Source: JAAYWY01 sp050945275 | Lineage (GTDB): Bacteria; Bacillota; DTU030; DUMP01 | NCBI GenBank assembly: GCA_050945275.1 | Contig: JBMNSQ010000039.1 | Coordinates: forward strand, 1-13,648 | DNA length: 13,648 nt | Direction: 5' to 3' | Part shown: in pieces, positions 7,147 through 13,648 of the stretch | Layout of the letters: every line of letters starts with the position of its first letter | Numbering within the stretch: position 1 is the stretch's first letter | Program-made: the position numbers and the translations under genes | Notes under the pieces: generated by a model | What the model was told of the DNA's origin: nothing | What the model saw: only the letters and a program-made list of their open reading frames with translations | Database searches by the model: none

Positions 7147-7796
7147 TTGTTATCGCCTCGACTTTCACTGTGACTCTGGCTGTCAGAAGGTACGGTGGCC
7201 TTAGATTTATTAGTAGTGTTTAGGGCCAAACCGAAACCAGCGGCAGCTATTATTACTATAACTGGGTGTAGGTTAAATATAGTTAGCAGGACAAGAGCAC
7301 TTAATGATAAGATAGCTGTTTGCCGTGATCGAATGGTTTTTTTACCTACGTCATAAACAGCAGAGGCCATTAGGGCGATTATAGCAGGACGCATTCCAGT
7401 TAAAGCCCCGCGGATGAAGCGGTTGTCTTGCACACTCAAGAAAAAGGTAGCTATAAAAAGTAGTATAAAAAATGAGGGAAGAGTGGCTCCCAGCACAGAG
7501 GCTAGAGCACCGGATAAGCCTCTTAATTTGTAACCGGTGATAACAGCTATATTCACGGCAATAGGACCAGGTGAGCTTTGAGCGACAGCGATGGCGTCGA
7601 TGAACTCTTCATCGCTAAGCCACTTGGACTTTTTCACTAAAGATTTTTGGATCAAAGGTAGCATGGCATAGCCACCGCCGAAGGTAAAGGCGCCAATGGT
7701 TAAAAATGACCAAAAAAGACGGCTGGGAGTGGGGGAGGCAGTTGCCATATCAGGTATTAGGGGTGCGGTTCTACCGCGAGAGCAATATTTTTTCAT
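7143..7796 (-). CDS. Chromate transporter family protein, first half gene
   Basis: The product is a 217-residue short-chain ChrA-family membrane protein, the first gene of the - strand pair. It carries FTFGGGYAMLPLIQKSLV and IAVAQSSPGPIAVNIAVITG, the same motif set as the downstream paralogue, and about six hydrophobic segments. It ends in a polar Ser/Lys-rich tail (from NTTNKSK). I take ATG 7796 (MKKYCSRGR) as the start because AAAGG lies about 10 bp before it. An open frame extends to TTG 7859 without a ribosome site. A later Met (MATASPTPSRLF), which would fit the family's usual N-terminus best, has no clear ribosome site either, so the exact start is uncertain. The 120 bp before it are shared with a divergent gene at 7917. 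Confidence 0.9.
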   Translation of the reverse strand: MKKYCSRGRTAPLIPDMATASPTPSRLFWSFLTIGAFTFGGGYAMLPLIQKSLVKKSKWLSDEEFIDAIAVAQSSPGPIAVNIAVITGYKLRGLSGALASVLGATLPSFFILLFIATFFLSVQDNRFIRGALTGMRPAIIALMASAVYDVGKKTIRSRQTAILSLSALVLLTIFNLHPVIVIIAAAGFGLALNTTNKSKATVPSDSQSHSESRGDNK

Positions 7797-7916
7797 GGAT
7801 GAACGACCTTTCTTAGCAGTTTCTTTCTCAGGATAACATAACCCTACTTTTTCTGCCAATACTCAATAGGCTAGGTAAAGATAAACGGTGCTATCTTTTT
7901 CTAAGGGGGCAGCTTT

Positions 7917-8873
7917 ATGGGGAGAATAAGTTATGGCCTAGTAATTGTCATAGCAACAGTGGTTGCCGCTTTACTTCTTGGTTCGGTGGCGCTGGCGGCT
8001 CAAGAAGGTAACACAGCTACTTTAGGGCAACGTTCTTTGGTCCGAGTTCCTGTTGGTAGCAACCGATCCAATATTGTTGTGATGGGGCGTTCGGTCAAAG
8101 TAGAGGGTGAAGTAACGAATTCTGTGTTGGTCATATCAGGAGATGTGTATGTGGCTGGCTATATTGGGAAAAGTGTAGTGGTTGTAGGCGGCACGGTTGT
8201 TCTTATGCCAACAGCAGTTGTTGAAAAAGATGTGGTAGTTGTCGGCGGTAATCTGCAGGAGGCTGAGGGGGCTCGTGTGGCCGGGAAAAAAATAGTGGCG
8301 GGGCTACCTGATATAAGGTGGCCTCGACTTAACCGTCGTACGCCATTTGGGCATGAGCAGGATTTACTTGCACCCTGGTGGACATTTCGCTTGGACACTA
8401 GAGCTTTCCAATTTTTACGGCTGATAACTAACCTAATCTTAGGCGGATTGGTGCTTATTTTATTACCTAGCCAGATAGGTCACATGACAGGTGTTCTAGG
8501 TTCAAATTGGATCCGCTTTATGTTACTTGGTGCGGTTAGCTACCCAATTACTGTAATTGTTACTATTCTGGTAGGACTTACGATTATTGGTCTTCCGTTG
8601 GCGCTTTTGTTAGCGTTAGCTCTGGCTGTTGCTATGTTACTAGGTAAAGTAACGGTAGCAGTATTTATTGGTCATCGCCTCTGGCGTTTATTAGCTTGCG
8701 AAGTTAGTCTGACAGTAGCTCTTTTTACTGGGCTCACTATTTTATTTGTTATAAGCCAGATACCGGCGATAAGAGTTATAGAGGGAACATTGGTGGCCTT
8801 AATTGGGCTAGGAGCGGTGGTGGATACGCGTTTTGGCAGCGGGAAGCCTTGGCTGCCGCCCCGGGCATCATAG
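7917..8873 (+). CDS. Exported bactofilin-like beta-repeat protein with C-terminal membrane helices
   Basis: The 318-residue product begins with a signal peptide or anchor (hydrophobic core about 7-26, possible ALA-A cleavage near residue 28). Residues about 50-128 form short Val/Gly-rich repeats (VVMGRSVKVEGEV, SVLVISGDVYVAG, KSVVVVGGTVVL, KDVVVVGGNLQ). These are periodic like the right-handed beta-helix of bactofilins (polymer-forming, CcmA-type). A polar segment rich in Arg and Trp follows. From residue 165 to the end, four to six hydrophobic segments make a membrane domain, including a long helical region ITVIVTILVGLTIIGLPLAL. Known bactofilins are cytoplasmic filaments, while here the signal sequence would place the head outside. 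The function is unknown to me. The ATG at 7917 follows AAGGGGG at 7903-7909. It is divergent from the chrA pair. Confidence 0.82.
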   Translation: MGRISYGLVIVIATVVAALLLGSVALAAQEGNTATLGQRSLVRVPVGSNRSNIVVMGRSVKVEGEVTNSVLVISGDVYVAGYIGKSVVVVGGTVVLMPTAVVEKDVVVVGGNLQEAEGARVAGKKIVAGLPDIRWPRLNRRTPFGHEQDLLAPWWTFRLDTRAFQFLRLITNLILGGLVLILLPSQIGHMTGVLGSNWIRFMLLGAVSYPITVIVTILVGLTIIGLPLALLLALALAVAMLLGKVTVAVFIGHRLWRLLACEVSLTVALFTGLTILFVISQIPAIRVIEGTLVALIGLGAVVDTRFGSGKPWLPPRAS

Positions 8874-9023
8874 ATAGACTATACCTTATGTGGTAATATG
8901 TTGCCCCTATAAAAACCAATCCAAGTTCGAGCAAAGACTTAGCAAGCAAAATTTACAGTAAAGGCCCATACAAACTGACAGAACGCCCAAGGGATGTAGG
9001 CAGCTCAATCAGGGCTTGCTGTA

Positions 9024-9716
9024 TTATGACTTTTTTCTATACAATGCAACGATGCTGATAGCGGCTAAGAGCACAAGTGCAGCTGTGGCTCGCATAACGA
9101 TGGCTACAGTAGCGTTAAAGAAAAATTGCTCGGGGAATAGGCGAATCAGGTTATCTGTGGCTGGGTCCAGTTGCCATAGCATGTTGTCAAAGGATAGATA
9201 ATGAAAATAGGTAAAGGCTTGGTTGAAGTTAGTCTGTACGGCTAAAAGTAAAAGAGCGAACAGAAAAATAGCGCCTGTGCTTCCGGCAGCGATGGCGGAG
9301 GCAATTAGCCGCCAACGGTGCTTTTTTTGAGGAAATATTATTAGCACTATACCACTAATAAAAAGCATTGCTGCTAGGTTGCGCACGGTGACGCCTGACC
9401 GAAACAGATGGTGCACATCGGCCAGGTGGGCCAGCTCATAATCTTTATAAAGTGGTTGCTTGGGTCCGTGGTCAGTTGGGATAAATACTTGCGGCGAACT
9501 GGCACGACCTAAATAATAATCCCATAATGCGCGGCTAAACCGTTGGTAATCGCTGGCGGTGAATCCAGTGTCTTGTTCGATTTTCAAAAGTTTATGCTGC
9601 CTTAAGAAAAAGGGTTCGGAAAAAGCAATGCTTTCGACGGCCGTCAAAGTGATTAGCACGGGTAAGGATAGGGCTACCGTCAAAGCAGCTATATAAACGA
9701 CTGTTTTTCGTATCAC
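9024..9716 (-). CDS. DUF1461/TIGR01906 membrane protein, Lit-type lipoprotein intramolecular transacylase
   Basis: The 230-residue integral membrane protein has an N-terminal helix (about 5-25), an extracytoplasmic region of about 85 residues and three further hydrophobic segments (about 111-129, 137-160 and 203-225). Family hallmarks are E94-x-x-H97-x-x-D100-V with a following His pair, FHYLSFDN (His172), LDPATDNLI and FPEQFF. This family (DUF1461, now called Lit) includes enzymes that move an acyl chain from the diacylglyceryl moiety to the N-terminal cysteine of lipoproteins, giving the lyso form. The conserved histidines here fit that chemistry, but activity is inferred from family only. 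The start is GTG 9716, with AGAGGGAT just upstream. It is a monocistronic - strand gene between + strand genes. No lipoprotein gene with a clear lipobox is nearby. Confidence 0.85.
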   Translation of the reverse strand: MIRKTVVYIAALTVALSLPVLITLTAVESIAFSEPFFLRQHKLLKIEQDTGFTASDYQRFSRALWDYYLGRASSPQVFIPTDHGPKQPLYKDYELAHLADVHHLFRSGVTVRNLAAMLFISGIVLIIFPQKKHRWRLIASAIAAGSTGAIFLFALLLLAVQTNFNQAFTYFHYLSFDNMLWQLDPATDNLIRLFPEQFFFNATVAIVMRATAALVLLAAISIVALYRKKS

Positions 9717-9790
9717 TGTTATCCCTCTTTTGCTTCTTGATGTGCAAGCCTAGATTACATAATACCATGAAGTAGCAGACTTAAGTAGAG

Positions 9791-9819
9791 TTGCTATCGG
9801 TTTGACCAGCAGCTAAAAT
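9791..9819 (+). promoter_or_regulatory. Predicted sigma-A promoter for the yhaM-ndk unit
   Basis: TTGCTA (9791-9796, 4 of 6) and TAAAAT (9814-9819, 5 of 6) are spaced by 17 bp. Transcription would start near 9826, some 45 bp before the yhaM-like ATG. The gap is shared with the divergent Lit-type gene. The call is a sequence match only. Confidence 0.45.
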
Positions 9820-9870
9820 TAAAAACAGAGAGCGCAGTGGTTGTAGTATTTTCAAGGATGAGGTGATGTT

Positions 9871-10890
9871 ATGGAGGAGACAATAAAAAAGAAAAGGTAT
9901 GTAAACCAGTTACAGGTGGGGGAAAAAGTTCAAGATGTTTTTGTGGCTAGCGATGCTGCCTTAATACCTTTTCGACCTGATAGTGGAAAAAGTGGCAGCT
10001 TTATGCGTTTTTCCCTCTCGGACCAGAGCGGTTCTCTACCGGCAATTATGTGGGAAGGCGGTGAATTAGTCTTTCCCCAGCTTAAACAAGGGGTCGTAGT
10101 ACAAATACAAGGTAATGTGGGCCAATATCGCGGCCAGCTGCAAATTATAGTAGAGCGGCTGGAGCTTGAGCCGGGTGCGGTGGACCCAGCATGTTTTTTA
10201 CCCCAGACATCTCGGTCACGGTCGGCTATGGAGCAGGAGTTAAGGATAGCACTGAAAAAGGTACAACTTCCGGCGCTACGGTCACTTCTTAGCGATCTAT
10301 TCGAAGACCGTGCATTTTATCAAGCGTTTACCCAGGCACCGGCGGCTAAGAGAATTCATCATGCTTATTTGGGAGGATTGTTGGAACACACGCTGGAGAC
10401 AGTCTTTTTTGCCGAGGCCATTTTTGCCCAGTATCCCCAGTACATAAACCGGGATCTGCTACTGACTGGCGCTCTCTTACATGACTGCGGGAAGATTTTA
10501 GAATATAACTGGCAAGGCTTGGCCGTTAATTTAACCGATGATGGCAAATTATTTGGGCATCTGGTCTTAGGGGCCAAGCTGGTAGACGAAAGAATTAACA
10601 GGTATCCCCAATTTCCTTCGTCCCTAAGACAAGAGCTAATCCACATGATATTGGCCCACCACGGGACCGAAGAATGGGGTTCTCCTCAGCCACCTAAGAC
10701 TGTAAATGCCTTTGCCCTTCACCAAGCTGATTTTCTTAGTGCTGAGCTTAGCCATTTTCAAAGTGTGCTGCAAAAAGCTGAGGAATCGGATGCCAAGTGG
10801 TCGGTCATGGACAGAAAACTCGGCCGCAGCCTTTACCGCGGATTTCTAAATATAAATGAGGCAGCGGCAACTAGGGAAGGAGACAGTTAA
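9871..10890 (+). CDS. yhaM: YhaM-like 3'-5' exoribonuclease (OB-fold plus HD domain)
   Basis: The 339-residue cytoplasmic protein has two domains. An N-terminal OB-fold nucleic-acid-binding domain spans about residues 15-100 (VGEKVQDVFVAS, then RFSLSDQSGSLPAIMW, then VVVQIQGNVGQYRGQLQI). A metal-dependent HD phosphohydrolase domain spans about 155-310. The HD domain shows His163-His164, a GGLLEHTLE His, the His204-Asp205 doublet in LLHDCGK, GHLVLG, the AHHG motif and a later Asp in HQADFLSA. This is the architecture of B. subtilis YhaM (CBF1 family), which degrades RNA and DNA from the 3' end with Mn2+. The length is slightly above the usual 310-330, from a longer charged N-terminus (EETIKKKRYVN). 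The ATG at 9871 follows GAGGTGAT at 9858-9865. Its stop is directly adjacent to the ndk start. Confidence 0.92.
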   Translation: MEETIKKKRYVNQLQVGEKVQDVFVASDAALIPFRPDSGKSGSFMRFSLSDQSGSLPAIMWEGGELVFPQLKQGVVVQIQGNVGQYRGQLQIIVERLELEPGAVDPACFLPQTSRSRSAMEQELRIALKKVQLPALRSLLSDLFEDRAFYQAFTQAPAAKRIHHAYLGGLLEHTLETVFFAEAIFAQYPQYINRDLLLTGALLHDCGKILEYNWQGLAVNLTDDGKLFGHLVLGAKLVDERINRYPQFPSSLRQELIHMILAHHGTEEWGSPQPPKTVNAFALHQADFLSAELSHFQSVLQKAEESDAKWSVMDRKLGRSLYRGFLNINEAAATREGDS

Positions 10891-11283
10891 TTGGAAAAGA
10901 CCTTGATTTTGATTAAACCCGATGCGATCTCGCGCCGGTTATGTGGAGAGGTACTTAGGCGTTTTGAACGCCAGGGATTGACGATTGAGGGGTTGAAGAT
11001 GCTTACCTTAAGCCGCAGTTTAGCGAAGGAACATTATGCCCCCCATAGAGAACGCCCTTTTTTTGACGAACTGGTAGATTTTATCACATCGGGACCTTTA
11101 GTGGCAGCTATTATTACCGGTAACGATGCTATAGCACGAGTTAGACGTCTTGTCGGAGATACTAAAGAGGCTGCCCCGGGCACTATTCGCGGTGATTTTG
11201 CTACATCCATTACCAAAAATGTAGTGCACGCCTCCGATTCTCCCGAAAGTGCTGCCCGGGAAATTTCCCTCTTTTTCTCCTAA
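10891..11283 (+). CDS. ndk: Nucleoside diphosphate kinase, short C-terminus
   Basis: This kinase transfers the gamma phosphate between NTPs and NDPs through a phosphohistidine and balances nucleotide pools. The 130-residue protein has the N-terminal strand TLILIKPDAISR, the substrate-binding segment with HYAPHRERPFF, and the nucleotide-base region PGTIRGDF. It also has the active-site motif NVVHASDSPESA, whose His is the phosphoryl acceptor. The family is usually 135-150 residues. Here the protein stops right after the final helix (AAREISLFFS), without the usual 12-18 residue C-terminal tail. The other two frames past the stop give no tail-like sequence, so this is a short natural form or an old truncation rather than a fresh frameshift. 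The TTG start at 10891 follows the yhaM TAA with no gap. GGAAGGAGA at 10874-10882 is the ribosome site, so translation is probably coupled. Confidence 0.95.
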   Translation: MEKTLILIKPDAISRRLCGEVLRRFERQGLTIEGLKMLTLSRSLAKEHYAPHRERPFFDELVDFITSGPLVAAIITGNDAIARVRRLVGDTKEAAPGTIRGDFATSITKNVVHASDSPESAAREISLFFS

Positions 11284-11294
11284 CTTCGGTTTCC

Positions 11295-11332
11295 TCACAA
11301 ACCCTGCTAAACAAAAGCAGGGTTTGTGATTT
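11295..11332 (+). terminator. Hairpin terminator after ndk
   Basis: A perfect 14-bp stem (11295-11308 with 11316-11329) encloses a 7-nt AAACAAA loop, starting 12 bp after the ndk stop. Only a short T run (TTTC) follows. The strong stem makes it a good end for the yhaM-ndk transcript, and it could act in either direction. Confidence 0.8.
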
Positions 11333-11405
11333 CATAAGGCCTATTAATAGAGCATACATTGTACCATGACAAATTGTAGTGGTGGGTTTGTAGGGGGACA
11401 GATCA

Positions 11406-12338
11406 ATGCAAAGAAAGCAAACAATAGTGTTATGTTCGGTGGTAGTAACAGTGGCCCTGCTGACACCGGTAGCAGTAGCGGCTCCTACAATTTTCGAACC
11501 ACCTTTATGCAATTGTGATAGGGTCCGTCCACTGTACCTAAGGTCGCCACCAATCACTGGGACCGATGTAACAGAACTGCAGACAGCCTTGGCTCAGCTG
11601 GAATTTTATAAAGGCCCAGTCGACGGTATTTACCTTCTTCCTGTGGTTCAGGCGGTTAAAAAGATGCAGACTGCTTTTGGCTTACCAGCTACCGGAAATA
11701 TGGATGACAGCACCTGGGAGGCTTTAGCCGTTCATGGGACGAGACCGGTAACGTCGACGAAACCGCCGACAGGAATCATTAGTGTTTTAGTTGATATTGA
11801 TGCTCAAACTCTAGTTGTGTATAGCGATGGCATTCCTTTTAAGCTATATCCGGTGGCTATTGGTAAACCTGAGTCGCCGACGCCGATAGGAGAATGGGTA
11901 ATCACCGAAAAGATCGCTGGTTGGCATGGTGCTACGGGTGTCCGGTGGATGCGTTTATCTAATCCTTGGGGTAGTTATGGTATTCATGGCACGAATAACC
12001 CCGGTTCTATCGGATACAGAGCCAGCGCGGGTTGTATTCGTATGTTTAACCACGACGTGAGCGAACTTTATGACTGGGTTAGTATTGGTACGCTGGTAGT
12101 TTTGAAAGGAAGTCGTCGTGCAGCTTTACATCAATCGCAATTTGCTATGGGTGCAGTTGGTCAAGACGTGGTCTATCTTCAATGGCGCCTTAGAGAGCTG
12201 GGGTTTGATCTTGGCCGGGCAGATGGCGTTTTTGGTGCGGATACGGCGCAGGCAGTAGCCAACTGGCAAACATATCGGGGACTGGCAGCTACAGGCAAGG
12301 TGGATAATGATCTACTGTACTTACTGGGCCTACGCTAA
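11406..12338 (+). CDS. Secreted L,D-transpeptidase (YkuD) with two peptidoglycan-binding domains
   Basis: The 310-residue exported enzyme forms or exchanges 3-3 peptidoglycan cross-links, or attaches proteins to the wall. A signal peptide occupies residues 1 to about 25 (MQRKQ, hydrophobic core, then AVAA). A peptidoglycan_binding_1 domain follows (about 50-110, with TELQTALAQLEFYKGPVDG and a later TGNMDDSTWEAL). The YkuD catalytic domain spans about 127-236 and has the metal-free His/Cys active site: His194 in HGT and Cys210 in SAGCIRM. A second peptidoglycan-binding domain (about 248-308, QDVVYLQWRLRELGFDLGRADG) closes the protein. The arrangement of a binding domain on each side of the catalytic core is less common than one domain only. 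The ATG at 11406 follows AGGGGGA at 11392-11398. The next gene's ribosome site begins inside its stop codon, so the pair is probably co-translated. Confidence 0.95.
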   Translation: MQRKQTIVLCSVVVTVALLTPVAVAAPTIFEPPLCNCDRVRPLYLRSPPITGTDVTELQTALAQLEFYKGPVDGIYLLPVVQAVKKMQTAFGLPATGNMDDSTWEALAVHGTRPVTSTKPPTGIISVLVDIDAQTLVVYSDGIPFKLYPVAIGKPESPTPIGEWVITEKIAGWHGATGVRWMRLSNPWGSYGIHGTNNPGSIGYRASAGCIRMFNHDVSELYDWVSIGTLVVLKGSRRAALHQSQFAMGAVGQDVVYLQWRLRELGFDLGRADGVFGADTAQAVANWQTYRGLAATGKVDNDLLYLLGLR

Positions 12339-12355
12339 AGGGGGGAGCCGGCCTG
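12337..12355 (+). promoter_or_regulatory. Strong ribosome binding site leading to a CTG codon
   Basis: AAAGGGGGGAG at 12337-12347 overlaps the L,D-transpeptidase stop and lies 5 bp before an in-frame CTG at 12353-12355. The nearest ATG of the solute-binding gene (12386) is about 40 bp away and has only a weak site of its own. This supports CTG as the real initiation codon. Confidence 0.5.
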
Positions 12356-12385
12356 AAAACGAATCCAGGGTGGAAAATCGTAGGA

Positions 12386-13567
12386 ATGTTTTTTATTATG
12401 GTTTCCTTGGTTGCCGCTTTTTGGGCCGGGCGGCAGATACTCTCAACCAGACAACTTGATTTGAGCACCGAGATTAATCCCCATAAGAAGTACACACTTG
12501 TGTTATGGGATTTTGACCGGCCCCTAGGAAGCGATTATAGCTACAAGGAAGAGCTCGATAAGGAAATACGGGAATTTAATAAGGCTTATCCTAATATTGC
12601 GGTGAAACTTGAATTGTTTTCGTGGGATGAGAAAGAAGAAGTGGCAGCAACTATTAAGAAGCGGGAAGGGTTGCCCGATGTTTTGGCCACAGGGCCACTT
12701 GTGGACTTGTCTTTTGCCCGCGACTTATTTTTGTCGGCGGAGCACTTAACGATAGAGGAGCAGGCAAATTACGTTTCTTTAGCCTGGAATGATGGGATTA
12801 AAGATAATGACATTGCTATTTGGCCGCGTTACTTGGCCCCGCAATTGTACTTAGCTAATGAAAAACTTTTGCAGGCCGCCGGGGTGACCGGTCAGCAGCT
12901 TAAGAATGAGGGACTAACTTGGGACGCTCTGTTGTCTGTAGGGGACGTATTAAGTCAGCTTCCGAGCCAACCTTTTGTCCTGGTGAGTTTCAACTATCAG
13001 GGGTTGTTGGCGGCGGTGGCATCCTTGGGCCAAGTGGATGATATGCCGAACTTGGTAGCCGAGGCGGAGATCGCCGGAGCTATACGATTAAAACAGCTAC
13101 AAGAAAAAGGGTATTTGCCATCGCCGCTCTCAGAGGAAAGTTACAGTGGCATCCAGGATTTTTTCACCGGCCGAGCAGCGCTACTGGCGCCGGCTGAGCC
13201 TTGGCTTTTAAGAACGGTGATCGAAAGAAGTGAGCGTGTACAAAGGGGACTGTTAGAACCTGGTGATGCCACACCGTTTCCGGTTACCCTGGTGGCACCT
13301 AAGTTTTTGCCTGATTTGAATTTGCCGGTACGGGTAGAAGGGTTAGTGGTTCAGCGGCGGCGGGCAGCCGACGAAACCAGAGCGGCGGTAGAGCTGGCTC
13401 GTCACTTAAGTAAAAGCGGTTCTTTGGCCGCTAAACTAGATTTGCTGCCTGCTTGGCGACCGGCACAAGATGCTTGGTCTAAAGCTTGGTCCTGGGGGAA
13501 CGAAGCTACGCTGTTGTCGGTCTTGGAGTATCCCTGGGATATGGAGTCCGATTTGCATGACAAATAA
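12386..13567 (+). CDS. Membrane-anchored extracellular solute-binding protein (family 1-like)
   Basis: The product resembles sugar- and oligosaccharide-type ABC solute-binding proteins. The Venus-flytrap features seen are YTLVLWDFDRPL, an early helix with EIREFNKAYPNIAVKLELFSW, LPDVLATGP, IAIWPRYLAPQLYLANEKLLQAAG, a helix with LTWDALLSVGDVLSQL, and the hinge/closing element FFTGRAALLAPAEPWLL. The N-terminus is one hydrophobic segment ending GRQILSTRQ. It lacks a lipobox cysteine, so the protein would be a membrane-anchored form and not a lipoprotein. I give the first ATG (12386, 393 residues). An in-frame CTG at 12353 with an excellent ribosome site would add 11 residues including two Lys, a better positive cap for the anchor. 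The length is typical at about 400. No permease or ATPase gene lies beside it on the visible side, so the substrate and partners are unknown. Confidence 0.85.
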   Translation: MFFIMVSLVAAFWAGRQILSTRQLDLSTEINPHKKYTLVLWDFDRPLGSDYSYKEELDKEIREFNKAYPNIAVKLELFSWDEKEEVAATIKKREGLPDVLATGPLVDLSFARDLFLSAEHLTIEEQANYVSLAWNDGIKDNDIAIWPRYLAPQLYLANEKLLQAAGVTGQQLKNEGLTWDALLSVGDVLSQLPSQPFVLVSFNYQGLLAAVASLGQVDDMPNLVAEAEIAGAIRLKQLQEKGYLPSPLSEESYSGIQDFFTGRAALLAPAEPWLLRTVIERSERVQRGLLEPGDATPFPVTLVAPKFLPDLNLPVRVEGLVVQRRRAADETRAAVELARHLSKSGSLAAKLDLLPAWRPAQDAWSKAWSWGNEATLLSVLEYPWDMESDLHDK

Positions 13568-13605
13568 ACGTATTTTCTGTTATTGCTATAAAAGCACTAC
13601 TTCAA

Positions 13606-13648
13606 TGTCATCCTGCCTGCCCAGCCTGCCCAGAGCAAAGCGGAGGGA
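13606..13648. repeat. Possible interspersed palindromic-type repeat, cut by the window edge
   Basis: TGTCATCCTG (13606-13615) followed later by GAGCAAAGCGGAGGGA (13633-13648) resembles the common intergenic motif TCATCCTGAGC..AGCGAAGGATCT found many times in various bacterial genomes (from memory, not searched). Between the two parts are two perfect tandem copies of CCTGCCCAG (13616-13624 and 13625-13633). The element continues beyond the window, so its full form cannot be judged. Confidence 0.45.

Noticed and set aside
7797..7859. N-terminal extension of the first chrA gene to TTG 7859
   Set aside because: There is no ribosome site before it, and the added residues are polar and unlike ChrA N-termini.
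7877..7898. AAAGATA...TATCTTT inverted repeat before the bactofilin-like gene
   Set aside because: It is only a 7-bp A/T-rich stem. It is too weak to call a terminator, and there is no other support for it as an operator.
8874..9023. Convergent gap searched for an RNA gene or a bidirectional terminator
   Set aside because: Only short or mismatched hairpins with no T tract were found, and no tRNA-like or small ORF signal.

Overview
The window looks like chromosome of an anaerobic, rod-shaped, Gram-positive-lineage bacterium, most likely a Clostridia-type Firmicute. Four things suggest this: the order PBP2 - minC - minD - minE - rodA, strong purine-rich GGAGG-type ribosome binding sites, a YhaM-type exoribonuclease, and a DUF1461/Lit-type lipoprotein transacylase. 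A double [4Fe-4S] ferredoxin-like protein fits anaerobic metabolism. Non-ATG starts are frequent: by the starts chosen here, 7 of 16 complete genes begin with GTG or TTG.

Left region (1-4693, all +): the 3' end of a class B penicillin-binding protein (elongasome PBP2 type) ends at a good intrinsic terminator. The minCDE division-site operon follows, then rodA, which has its own predicted promoter inside an 11-bp perfect inverted repeat. A DUF362/ferredoxin protein sits 14 bp behind rodA. Together this is a shape and division-site module: the MinCD inhibitor, the MinE positioning factor and the RodA/PBP2 glycan polymerase/transpeptidase pair.

Middle region (4694-9716): after a GC-rich hairpin comes a gamma-class carbonic anhydrase, with an SDR oxidoreductase 10 bp behind it, then a GNAT acetyltransferase resembling the ArsN2 group. 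Convergent to these are two overlapping short-chain chromate-transporter (ChrA) half genes on the - strand. Divergent from the chrA pair is an exported or membrane protein with a bactofilin-like beta-repeat head and a multi-helix tail. It faces a - strand Lit-type membrane protein across a 150-bp convergent gap in which I see no gene and no convincing hairpin.

Right region (9717-13648, all +): a YhaM-like OB/HD 3'-5' exoribonuclease is directly followed by ndk (nucleoside diphosphate kinase, short at its C-terminus), closed by a 14-bp perfect hairpin. Next comes a secreted L,D-transpeptidase with a peptidoglycan-binding domain on each side of the catalytic domain, then a membrane-anchored family 1-like solute-binding protein that may start at CTG. 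The last 43 bases look like the start of an interspersed repeat cut by the window edge.

No stretch longer than 300 bases lacks a gene. I see no tRNA, rRNA, CRISPR array, transposase or prophage gene. The region is mostly ordinary core chromosome. The most interesting items are the rodA promoter/inverted repeat, the 12-bp tandem duplication before minC, the possible CTG start, the bactofilin-like membrane fusion, the ArsN2-like/ChrA neighbourhood and the edge repeat. I did not find a convincing wholly new system.
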